The notes below the pieces were generated by a model. That model did not search any database and had not been told where the DNA came from. It saw nothing but the letters and a program-made list of their open reading frames with translations. A stretch of 64,000 nucleotides of DNA from Micromonospora polyrhachis (lineage in GTDB: Bacteria; Actinomycetota; Actinomycetes; Mycobacteriales; Micromonosporaceae): assembly GCF_014203835.1 (NCBI RefSeq), contig NZ_JACHJW010000001.1, positions 5,654,501-5,718,500 of the forward strand, in the 5' to 3' direction. Shown here piece after piece: positions 58,022 through 64,000 of the stretch (positions are counted from its first letter, which is position 1; each line of letters starts with the position of its first letter). The position numbers and the translations under genes are program-made.

Positions 58022-58315
58022 TCAGGCGGGTACGTCGGTGAAGTGTTCGACCACCGGTGGCCCGGCGAAGTAGGGCCCGATCAGGCTGCGCCAGGTGGTG
58101 AACCGTTCGGTGGCCCGGAAGTTCTGCTCATGGGCCGCGACCGAGTCCCACTCCACGATCAGGACGAACCGGGTGGGGGACTCGATGCCCCGGGTCATCC
58201 GTACCGATCGGCAGCCCGGAGTGCCGGCGAGTACCTCGTGCCCCTTGGCGTACGCCGAGGCGAACGCCTCCTCCTGCCCAGGGACCACGTCGATGAGAGC
58301 GACTTCAAGCACCAT
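58022..58315 (-). CDS. Antibiotic biosynthesis monooxygenase (ABM) domain protein
   Basis: 97 residues from ATG 58315, one compact ferredoxin-like ABM domain. Val-Leu-Glu-Val-Ala-Leu-Ile-Asp-Val-Val-Pro-Gly-Gln-Glu-Glu-Ala-Phe begins the first strand and helix. Val-Leu-Ile-Val-Glu-Trp-Asp-Ser-Val-Ala-Ala-His-Glu-Gln-Asn-Phe-Arg is the second, and the end is Gly-Pro-Pro-Val-Val-Glu-His-Phe. Members dimerise and include cofactor-free quinone-forming monooxygenases and IsdG-type heme-degrading enzymes; most are of unknown substrate. The heme-binding residues of IsdG are not evident. Confidence 0.85.
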   Translation of the reverse strand: MVLEVALIDVVPGQEEAFASAYAKGHEVLAGTPGCRSVRMTRGIESPTRFVLIVEWDSVAAHEQNFRATERFTTWRSLIGPYFAGPPVVEHFTDVPA

Positions 58316-58454
58316 GGTCGGCAGCGTCGCATGGCGCGGCGAGCGGCTTGCCGTCAGGGCCACCGATAGATATCTAGCCTCCTAGGATGCCCTAGCGAGT
58401 GTGCTCCGTCACGGCACTCCCGAGGTCGATGTGCGAAAGCGGGTGCCGATGGTG

Positions 58455-58560
58455 AACAATGGCGCCCGAGGAGGGGAGTATTCCCTCGCAGCGATGTCGT
58501 CAACACGGTTGCAGCCGTCACTCGAACGGCCCAAGACCCGGCGTCGTTGGTCGCCGGCGA
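58455..58560 (+). ncRNA. yybP-ykoY (Mn2+) riboswitch upstream of terC
   Basis: Three conserved blocks of this element occur in order: GGGGAGTA (58473-58480), CGTCAACACGG (58498-58508) and GGCCCAAGACC (58528-58538), with pairing stretches between them (TTCCCTCGC; GGTTGCAGCC). The class binds Mn2+ and often precedes terC/alx-type and mntP genes, as here. Start and end of the domain are approximate because the closing P1 stem was not folded. Confidence 0.8.
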
Positions 58561-58582
58561 CACGGCTTTGCGTCCGTGGCAC

Positions 58583-58618
58583 GGTGGCGGAAGAGACCTC
58601 CGACAGTCACCCCTTTTT
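58583..58618 (+). terminator. Candidate intrinsic terminator of the riboswitch expression platform
   Basis: GGTGGCGGA...TCCGACAGTCACC forms an imperfect stem followed by TTTTT (58614-58618). A U-tract is rare in DNA this GC-rich. It lies between the aptamer and the terC ribosome site, where ligand-controlled readthrough would be expected. Confidence 0.45.
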
Positions 58619-58691
58619 GGCATCACCGGTGCGGCCTGCGTTCTCGTATGCGTCCGTGCACGTGATGTCACGTGTCTGCCGGAGGAGTCCG

Positions 58692-59690
58692 TTGAACGTG
58701 TCCGTATGGGTGTGGGTCGTTACCCTTGTCGTCCTGACGGCAGTGCTGCTCGTCGACCTATTGATCATTGGCCGTCGGCCGCACGAGCCCAGCATTCGCG
58801 AATCGAGCCTCTGGGTCGCCTTCTACGTCGGTCTCGCCCTGCTGTTCGGAGCCGGCATCTGGGTCACTTCGGGCGGGACGCTGGCCGGGGAGTTCTACAC
58901 CGGTTGGCTTACCGAATACAGCCTGTCGGTGGACAACCTCTTCGTCTTCGTGATCATCATGGGGCGGTTCGCGGTGCCTCGGGTGTACCAGCAGAAGGTG
59001 CTGCTGGTCGGCATCGTGCTGGCCCTGGTCATGCGTGGTGGCTTCATCGCGGCCGGAGCCGCCCTGATCTCCAAGTTCTCCTGGGTGTTCTACATCTTCG
59101 GCGCGTTCCTGGTCTACACGGCGATCAACTTCCTCCGTCAGGGCGAGCCGGATGAGGACGACTTCAAGGAGAACCTGCTCATCCGGTGGAGCCGGCGGGC
59201 GTTGCCGCTGTCCCGCACCTTCGACGGTGCCCGGCTGACCACCCACGAGAACGGCCGGCGGGTCTTCACCCCGATGCTGGTCGTCATGATCGCGATCGGT
59301 ACGACCGACCTCATCTTCGCCCTCGACTCGATCCCGGCGATCTTCGGCATCACCGAGGAGCCGTACCTCGTCTTCACCGCCAACGTCTTCGCGCTGATGG
59401 GGCTGCGGCAGCTGTACTTCCTGCTCGGCGGGCTGCTCGACCGGCTGGTCTACCTCAACATCGGACTCGCGGCGGTGCTCGGTTTCATCGGGGTCAAGCT
59501 GGTGCTGGAGGCGTTGGCCGACAACAGCCTGCCGTTCATCAACGGTGGCGAGAACGTGACCTGGGCACCGCACATCCCGATCTGGCTCTCCCTGACCGTG
59601 ATCCTCGGTGCTCTGGGGGTTGCCACCATCGCCAGCCTCATCAAGTCGTCCCGGGACCGACGACGCGAGGCTGCCGGGATCAGTTCCTGA
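58692..59690 (+). CDS. TerC family integral membrane protein (probable Mn2+ exporter)
   Basis: 332 residues from TTG 58692, with GGAGGAG 4 nt upstream (GTG 58698 possible). Seven to nine hydrophobic helices. The TerC hallmarks are Tyr-Ser-Leu-Ser-Val-Asp-Asn-Leu-Phe-Val-Phe with its membrane-embedded Asp, the helix Gly-Phe-Ile-Ala-Ala-Gly-Ala, and Ile-Gly-Thr-Thr-Asp-Leu-Ile-Phe-Ala-Leu-Asp-Ser-Ile-Pro-Ala. TerC/Alx proteins take part in manganese export, tellurite resistance phenotypes and metalation of secreted proteins. The upstream yybP-ykoY element indicates induction by high Mn2+. A terminator follows. Confidence 0.92.
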   Translation: MNVSVWVWVVTLVVLTAVLLVDLLIIGRRPHEPSIRESSLWVAFYVGLALLFGAGIWVTSGGTLAGEFYTGWLTEYSLSVDNLFVFVIIMGRFAVPRVYQQKVLLVGIVLALVMRGGFIAAGAALISKFSWVFYIFGAFLVYTAINFLRQGEPDEDDFKENLLIRWSRRALPLSRTFDGARLTTHENGRRVFTPMLVVMIAIGTTDLIFALDSIPAIFGITEEPYLVFTANVFALMGLRQLYFLLGGLLDRLVYLNIGLAAVLGFIGVKLVLEALADNSLPFINGGENVTWAPHIPIWLSLTVILGALGVATIASLIKSSRDRRREAAGISS

Positions 59691-59710
59691 CCCAGGTCTC
59701 GCACTGACCC

Positions 59711-59749
59711 ACGGTGTCCTCGGCCGGATGATTCGGCCGGGGACACCGT
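59711..59749 (+). terminator. terC terminator
   Basis: ACGGTGTCCTCGGCCG, a 7-nt loop, then CGGCCGGGGACACCGT. The 16-nt arms are fully paired apart from one G-U. It begins 20 nt after the terC stop and before the convergent NlpC/P60 gene. Confidence 0.85.
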
Positions 59750-59822
59750 TCGTATGTATGGGCGCTACCGCAGACGCGCGGACCAGCGGCGCGGCCGGAG
59801 AACGACGATCAGGGGCGGTGGA

Positions 59823-60764
59823 TCAGACCCGGTGCGCCCCGACCAGAGTCGCGACCCGGTCGGCCGGCAGCGCCTCCTCCAGCACCCGCCGCTGTCGGTA
59901 GCAGGCGTGCAGCATGCGCCGCTCACCATCGGCACCGGGAGCGGCGGTGACCACCCCGATGTGGTGGATCGGCCGGCCCGGCCGGGCGAAGAAGTACAGA
60001 TCCCCGGGCCGCTCGGCACCATCCGGTAGGGCGGTGGTCGACTGGGCCTGGTCGCGGGCGTCCCGCGGCAGTCGTACGCCGAGCCGGCGGTAGGCCAGGG
60101 TGACCAGCCCGGAACAGTCGACGCCGTACGGGGACAACCCGCCCCAGACGTAGGGGACGCCCATCATGCGGCTGGCCACGGCGAGCATGTCGGTGGCGAC
60201 GGACGGCTGGGACGGCACCGGCACGAGATGCTCCGCCCTGCCCCAGAGGGGTTGGTCGTGACCGGATACGTGCACCGGTTGCCAGCCCTGCCGGGGTGCC
60301 CCGGCCGAGGCGAGCCGGGTACCCAGGATGGCGTTGTCGAGGAGCAGGTCGCCGTCGGGTGCGGCGTGCAGGCCGGTGGCGTCGGCGTCGACCACCAGCG
60401 CCGCGTAGTCGGCGGGGGTCGGGTCGTGGGTGGTGAGTTGCTCGAGCGGCAGCCAGCCCGGGTAGCCGCGGGGGTCCAGACGGTCGGCGGATTGTTCGGC
60501 GGCGACCACCCGGGCCCAGCCGTCGGGCCGGATCTCCTCGACGTGCACCCGTTCACCGAGTAGCAGTTGACTCAGCACGCAGTCGCCGACCCGTTGGTCG
60601 GGGTCCATCGCGGCGATCCAGCCGGGTACGTCCGGACGGATGCCGGTTACCGGTCCGTCGATCGACCGTACGGCCTCCGGTCGGGTCCACAGTGTCGCGA
60701 CGCTGGCCCGGACAAGGGCTTCCCGGCCCACCTGTGGCACTGCGGCCCTCGCGTCGTTCGGCAC
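59823..60764 (-). CDS. NlpC/P60 family cysteine peptidase, YkfC-like
   Basis: 313 residues from GTG 60764; GGGGAGGAAG is 6 nt upstream. The first 180 residues are SH3-like beta domains (Val-Ala-Thr-Leu-Trp-Thr-Arg-Pro, Gly-Trp-Ala-Arg-Val-Val-Ala-Ala-Glu-Gln, Gly-Trp-Leu-Pro). The C-terminal C40 peptidase has Cys217 (Gly-Val-Asp-Cys-Ser-Gly-Leu), His268 (Ile-His-His-Ile-Gly-Val-Val) and a third polar residue in His286-Ala-Cys-Tyr. There is no signal peptide, as in Bacillus YkfC, which cleaves gamma-D-Glu-diaminopimelate in recycled wall peptides. The dipeptide epimerase gene lies 59 nt upstream on the same strand, matching the ykfB/ykfC pairing. Confidence 0.88.
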   Translation of the reverse strand: MPNDARAAVPQVGREALVRASVATLWTRPEAVRSIDGPVTGIRPDVPGWIAAMDPDQRVGDCVLSQLLLGERVHVEEIRPDGWARVVAAEQSADRLDPRGYPGWLPLEQLTTHDPTPADYAALVVDADATGLHAAPDGDLLLDNAILGTRLASAGAPRQGWQPVHVSGHDQPLWGRAEHLVPVPSQPSVATDMLAVASRMMGVPYVWGGLSPYGVDCSGLVTLAYRRLGVRLPRDARDQAQSTTALPDGAERPGDLYFFARPGRPIHHIGVVTAAPGADGERRMLHACYRQRRVLEEALPADRVATLVGAHRV

Positions 60765-60823
60765 CGAAGCTTCCTCCCCGTCGCTAACCTGTCTGTCGAC
60801 GGTATGAAAATTAACGCCAGGTC

Positions 60824-61921
60824 TCAACCGTTAACCCGAATGTTCTTTTCAGGCAGGCCGGTGATTCCCAGTCCGGGACTGTCCGGCAGGACCACCGTCG
60901 CCCCGTCGTAGCGCATCCCACCCTGAACCGGAGAACTGGCGATCCACCAGGCGGCGTCCAGGTCGGAGACGGCGCTGGTGCCGTAGGCCGCCACCAGGCT
61001 CGCCGCCGCTCCCACCCCGATCTGGCTCTCCATCATCGAACCGACGATGGTGCCCAGGCCGTGTGCGGTGGCCAGCTCCAGCAGGGTGCGGGCCGGCCCC
61101 AGCCCGCCACACTTGGCCAGCTTCACGTTGACCATGTCGGCGGCCCGGCGGCGGATCACCTCGACCAGGTCACGGACGCCCAGGACCGACTCGTCGGCCA
61201 GGATCGGGATATCCACCCGGTCGGTGACCCAGGCCAGTCCCTCGATGTCCCAATGCGGCACCGGCTGCTCGACCAGCTCGACGTCGAGTCCCGCCTCCTC
61301 GATACCCCGGATGATGCGTACCGCCTCGCGGGGCGTCCAGCCCTGGTTGGCGTCGAGCCGGATCTTCGGCTCGGCACCGATCGCCGCCCGGACGGCGCGT
61401 ACCCGGGCCAGGTCCCCGGCCGGATCGGCACCCACCTTGAGTTTCAGTACGGTGAACCCCTCGCTGGTCCGCTGCTGTGCCTTCGCGGCCAGGTCGACGG
61501 CGTCGCCCGCCGCCAACGTCACGTCCGTGGGCACCCGCCTGCTGGTGCCGCCGAGCAGCCGTACCAGGGGTACGCCGAGCCGCCGCGCGGCCAGGTCGTG
61601 CAGGGCGATGTCGACGGCCGCCTTGGCCGCCTCGTTGCCGGCCACCGCACGTCGTACCTCGTCGCACCGGGCCACCAGGTCGTCGGGGTCGCGGCCGACC
61701 AGCAGCGGACCGAGCATCTCGGTGACGCAGGCGTCCGCCCCGCCCACCGACGCGCCGGTCACCTGCCAGACCTGCGGTGCCTCGCCGAACCCCGACCGGC
61801 CGTCGCTGTCAGTGATCTCCACCGCCAGCGTCTCCACCGTCGTGGTCCGCCGGAGCGCCGTGACGAACGGAGTGTGTAAGGGGGCGGACAGGTGGTGGGT
61901 GCGTACCGAGGCGATCGTCAT
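60824..61921 (-). CDS. Dipeptide epimerase (L-Ala-D/L-Glu epimerase), enolase superfamily
   Basis: 365 residues from ATG 61921. The muconate-lactonizing subgroup motifs are all present: Lys160-x-Lys162 (Leu-Lys-Leu-Lys-Val-Gly), metal ligands Asp190 (Arg-Leu-Asp-Ala-Asn-Gln-Gly-Trp), Glu218 (Val-Glu-Gln-Pro) and Asp243 (Leu-Ala-Asp-Glu-Ser), and catalytic Lys267 (Val-Lys-Leu-Ala-Lys-Cys-Gly-Gly). Gly-Ser-Met-Met-Glu-Ser and Ser-Asp-Leu-Asp-Ala-Ala-Trp-Trp (319-326) mark the dipeptide epimerases, the Asp-x-Asp binding the substrate amino group. It converts L-Ala-D-Glu from murein to L-Ala-L-Glu for degradation. The product would follow from the adjacent NlpC/P60 peptidase. Confidence 0.92.
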   Translation of the reverse strand: MTIASVRTHHLSAPLHTPFVTALRRTTTVETLAVEITDSDGRSGFGEAPQVWQVTGASVGGADACVTEMLGPLLVGRDPDDLVARCDEVRRAVAGNEAAKAAVDIALHDLAARRLGVPLVRLLGGTSRRVPTDVTLAAGDAVDLAAKAQQRTSEGFTVLKLKVGADPAGDLARVRAVRAAIGAEPKIRLDANQGWTPREAVRIIRGIEEAGLDVELVEQPVPHWDIEGLAWVTDRVDIPILADESVLGVRDLVEVIRRRAADMVNVKLAKCGGLGPARTLLELATAHGLGTIVGSMMESQIGVGAAASLVAAYGTSAVSDLDAAWWIASSPVQGGMRYDGATVVLPDSPGLGITGLPEKNIRVNG

Positions 61922-61973
61922 CAGCGCACCCTACCGGTAGTTGATCGACGTCCCGCCAGGCCGAAGCCGGAGG

Positions 61974-62666
61974 TCAGGCGGTGGCGGGGCGGCGGGTCGG
62001 GCGGGCCGCCCAACCGGTCATCAGCAGGGTCTGCGCGATCAGGTAGGTGGTCATCACCCAGATGGGCGGGCCGGGCAGGGTGGCGGCGTCGGCCACCCCG
62101 ACCGCGATCATCAGGTCGGAGACGAGGAAGAACGCTCCACCGAGGCCCATCCGCCAGCCGAGCGCCGCCGCGCTGGTGGCCATGCTGGCCAGCGCGGTCG
62201 CGTACACCGTGACCGGTATCGCCACACCCTGTTCGGTCAGGCCGGGCCACAGCCAGGCGAGCGCGGCGGTACCCAGGACGGCGTACCCGAGGGGGACGGC
62301 GACCAGCGGCGGGCGGCGCAGGGCCGTGCTGGCTCGACCGGGTCCGGAGCGGGCTGGGGCCCGTAGGAATGCGGTGAGGTAGCAGAGTTGCGCTCCGAGG
62401 AAGAGCGACATGCCGGTCAGGAACCAGCCGGTGCCGGGGGAGAGCAGGGCGATGTCCCCGCCGGTGGAGAGGGCCAGACCGGTCAGCACGAGTCGGCTCG
62501 GCCGGCCGTTCCTTTCCCGGGTGGCGAGCCACAGCCAGATCCCGAGCAACGGCATCAGCAGCGGTTTGGTTGCCCATTCCAGGGCGTCGTTCCGGATTCC
62601 CACCGCGATCAGGTTCACGGCCGACACCAGGGCGAACACGATGAGGATGGCGCGGCTACGCAGCAT
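61974..62666 (-). CDS. YhhN family lysoplasmalogenase-like membrane protein
   Basis: 230 residues from ATG 62666, with GGAGAT 6 nt upstream; an in-frame extension to 62750 is less likely. About eight hydrophobic helices. Trp-Ala-Thr-Lys-Pro-Leu-Leu-Met-Pro-Leu-Leu, Leu-Ser-Thr-Gly-Gly-Asp-Ile-Ala-Leu-Leu, Phe-Leu-Thr-Gly-Met-Ser-Leu-Phe-Leu-Gly-Ala-Gln-Leu-Cys-Tyr and Gly-Ala-Phe-Phe-Leu-Val-Ser-Asp-Leu-Met-Ile are the YhhN (TMEM86) signature, with conserved acidic residues in the membrane. Eukaryotic members hydrolyse the vinyl-ether bond of lysoplasmalogens; the bacterial role is less certain. Confidence 0.9.
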   Translation of the reverse strand: MLRSRAILIVFALVSAVNLIAVGIRNDALEWATKPLLMPLLGIWLWLATRERNGRPSRLVLTGLALSTGGDIALLSPGTGWFLTGMSLFLGAQLCYLTAFLRAPARSGPGRASTALRRPPLVAVPLGYAVLGTAALAWLWPGLTEQGVAIPVTVYATALASMATSAAALGWRMGLGGAFFLVSDLMIAVGVADAATLPGPPIWVMTTYLIAQTLLMTGWAARPTRRPATA

Positions 62667-62785
62667 CGGGGGATCTCCTGCGACGGGGCGGAACCGCTGG
62701 GCCGGCCGTCGGTCGGCCCAGCGGATTGCGCGGAGCGTACCCCGGGTCACCGCCCGCGGCTACCTGGTGGTAACCCTCGGGGTGG

Positions 62786-63658
62786 TCATCCGACCGGGGC
62801 CAGGTCGTGCCGGGCAGTCCAGGCCAGCGCCGAGATCCGGGCGATCAGGCGGCAGGCCGCGTCGTCCGCGCTTTCGCCGGTCGGGCCGCCGTCGGCGAGG
62901 TCGGTGGTGGTGCAGACGACGATCGCGTACGGCGGTGCGTCGTCGGGGAAGACGATGCCGGCGCCGTGGCGTACGCCGGGCACCCAGCCGCCCTTGTGGG
63001 CGATGCGGGTCTCCGGCGGTAGGCCGAGGGCCAGGTCGTCGCGGTGTTCCTGGGCGAACAGCACGTCGAGCATGGCCGAGCAGGTGGCGGGGGCGGCGAT
63101 CGGTCCGGGGGTGTCGGCACCTCGGGCGATGGCACCGAGTAGGGCGGCCAGGTCGGCGGCGGTGACCAGGTTGGTGATTCCGGCCTGGCGGGCGGCGAAG
63201 TCCTCGATGCCCCGGCCGGTGACGCTGTGTCGGGTGTTGGCCCGGGCCCAGACGTCGGCGACGGCGGGGAGGCCGACGTGGGCCAGGACGATGTTGGTGG
63301 CCAGGTTGCTGGACTTGACGATCATGCGGCTGGCCAGCCAGCGGAGGGTGGCGGTACCGTCGAGCCGGTCCCAGACCGGTTCGTCGTTGTCGTCGTTGCG
63401 GTCACAACCGAACCGGGGGGTGTCGGGCACCGCCGACGCGAAGTCGTTGCGGACCGGCACCCGGGTGTCCAGGTCCAGTTCGCCGGCCTCGGCGGCCCGG
63501 TACAGGGCGGCGAGTACCGCCACCTTCATGGTGCTGGCGGCATAGTGGGTGGCGTCGGGCAGCCGGGTGTAGGTCGGTGCGGTGTCCAGCCGGCCCACGT
63601 ACACGGAGATCGTGCCGGGGGTGCCGGCCAGGTCGGCGTCGAGATCATTCCAGATCAT
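62786..63658 (-). CDS. Class A beta-lactamase-fold serine hydrolase
   Basis: 290 residues from ATG 63658. The three active-site motifs of the family are present: Ser42-x-x-Lys45 (Ala-Ser-Thr-Met-Lys-Val), Ser117-x-Asn119 (Val-Lys-Ser-Ser-Asn-Leu) and Lys223-Gly-Gly (Ile-Ala-His-Lys-Gly-Gly-Trp). No signal peptide is visible, and the general-base Glu166 loop of true lactamases is not obvious. A cytoplasmic amidase or esterase of penicillin-binding-protein ancestry is therefore more likely than an antibiotic-inactivating enzyme. It stands upstream of the YhhN gene and downstream of typA. Confidence 0.88.
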   Translation of the reverse strand: MIWNDLDADLAGTPGTISVYVGRLDTAPTYTRLPDATHYAASTMKVAVLAALYRAAEAGELDLDTRVPVRNDFASAVPDTPRFGCDRNDDNDEPVWDRLDGTATLRWLASRMIVKSSNLATNIVLAHVGLPAVADVWARANTRHSVTGRGIEDFAARQAGITNLVTAADLAALLGAIARGADTPGPIAAPATCSAMLDVLFAQEHRDDLALGLPPETRIAHKGGWVPGVRHGAGIVFPDDAPPYAIVVCTTTDLADGGPTGESADDAACRLIARISALAWTARHDLAPVG

Positions 63659-63691
63659 GACGCCGACCGTAGCCGATCTTCGAAGCGTCGC

Positions 63692-64000
63692 TCAGTTGGT
63701 GTGCTTGCGGCGGGCGGCGGCCCGGCCGCGCGTGGTCTGGTCGAGGATGACCTTGCGAATCCGGACGGCGACCGGGGTCACCTCGACGCATTCGTCCTCG
63801 CGGCAGAACTCCAGCGCCTGCTCCAGGGAGAGCTTGCGCGGCGGGATCAGCTTCTCCGTCTCGTCGCTGGTGGAGGAGCGCATGTTGGTGAGCTTCTTCT
63901 CCTTGGTGATGTTGACGTCCATGTCGTCGGAGCGGGAGTTCTCCCCGACGATCATGCCCTCGTAGACCTCGGTGGTGGGCTCGACGAAGAGCGTGCCGCG
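63692..64000 (-). CDS. typA: Translational GTPase TypA/BipA, C-terminal part (partial)
   Basis: The frame is open to the window edge; about 102 C-terminal residues are visible. [13 protein letters not shown], [16 protein letters not shown] and [14 protein letters not shown] are highly conserved in the BipA-specific C-terminal domain that contacts the ribosome. The GTPase domain lies outside the window. BipA acts in ribosome assembly and stress adaptation. The end Ala-Arg-Arg-Lys-His-Thr-Asn is normal. Confidence 0.96.
   Translation of the reverse strand, partial: RGTLFVEPTTEVYEGMIVGENSRSDDMDVNITKEKKLTNMRSSTSDETEKLIPPRKLSLEQALEFCREDECVEVTPVAVRIRKVILDQTTRGRAAARRKHTN

Noticed and set aside
62786-63658. 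Antibiotic-resistance beta-lactamase
   Set aside because: No export signal and no clear Glu166 loop; only the fold and three active-site motifs are supported.

Overview
The window is high-GC actinobacterial DNA. GTG and TTG starts are common, genes often overlap by 4 nt, and several genes seem to lack a 5' leader. Gene content and order (gltBD; pyk and tesB; tRNA-Leu; a PdtaR-type ANTAR regulator; polA; rpsA; coaE; uvrB) suggest a Micromonosporaceae chromosome (Micromonospora or a close relative). The pyk-to-uvrB order resembles the Mycobacterium tuberculosis Rv1617-Rv1633 region, with extra genes inserted. No phage, IS element, rRNA or CRISPR array is visible.

Region by region. 1-5.5 kb is accessory: the end of a flavin monooxygenase, two GNAT acetyltransferases, an APC permease, a GPP34 protein and a zinc-ribbon membrane protein with an 11-residue repeat. 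5.6-11.9 kb carries gltB-gltD (glutamate synthase); gltD contains an odd in-frame insert. 12.3-16.7 kb has a divergent TetR/FAD-monooxygenase pair with palindromic operators, a secreted M1 peptidase and a GNAT. 16.7-25.1 kb is accessory: a DUF6193-type gene split by an in-frame TAG, a two-gene FtsK-type ATPase/membrane-protein unit, a polyamine-type acetyltransferase, a WYL regulator divergent from a DUF1579-like/NIPSNAP pair, and a secreted I36-type inhibitor.

25.8-51.4 kb is the conserved core: pyk-tesB, an Rrf2 regulator, a PLP decarboxylase, tRNA-Leu(CAA) followed by an HTH/LAGLIDADG protein, pdtaR, a lipoprotein, a branched-chain amino-acid ABC transporter (livJHMGF), a polar amino-acid ABC transporter, polA, a DUF3140/DUF2945 pair, a methyltransferase, rpsA, coaE (fused to a GrpB-like domain) and uvrB.

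51.5-57.6 kb is the most interesting part. It is a tightly coupled six-gene operon matching the STM4011-STM4015 families: two tandem leucine-rich-repeat-like STM4015 paralogues, an ATP-grasp protein (STM4014), an alkaline-phosphatase-superfamily hydrolase (STM4013) and two radical SAM enzymes (STM4012, STM4011). To my knowledge no biochemical function has been assigned to this system.

58-64 kb holds an ABM-domain protein, a TerC protein behind a recognisable yybP-ykoY (Mn2+) riboswitch, a likely peptidoglycan-peptide recycling pair (NlpC/P60 peptidase and dipeptide epimerase), a YhhN-type lysoplasmalogenase, a beta-lactamase-fold serine hydrolase and the 3' part of typA/bipA. Short tandem repeats and long hairpins recur in the 3' regions and gene tails.
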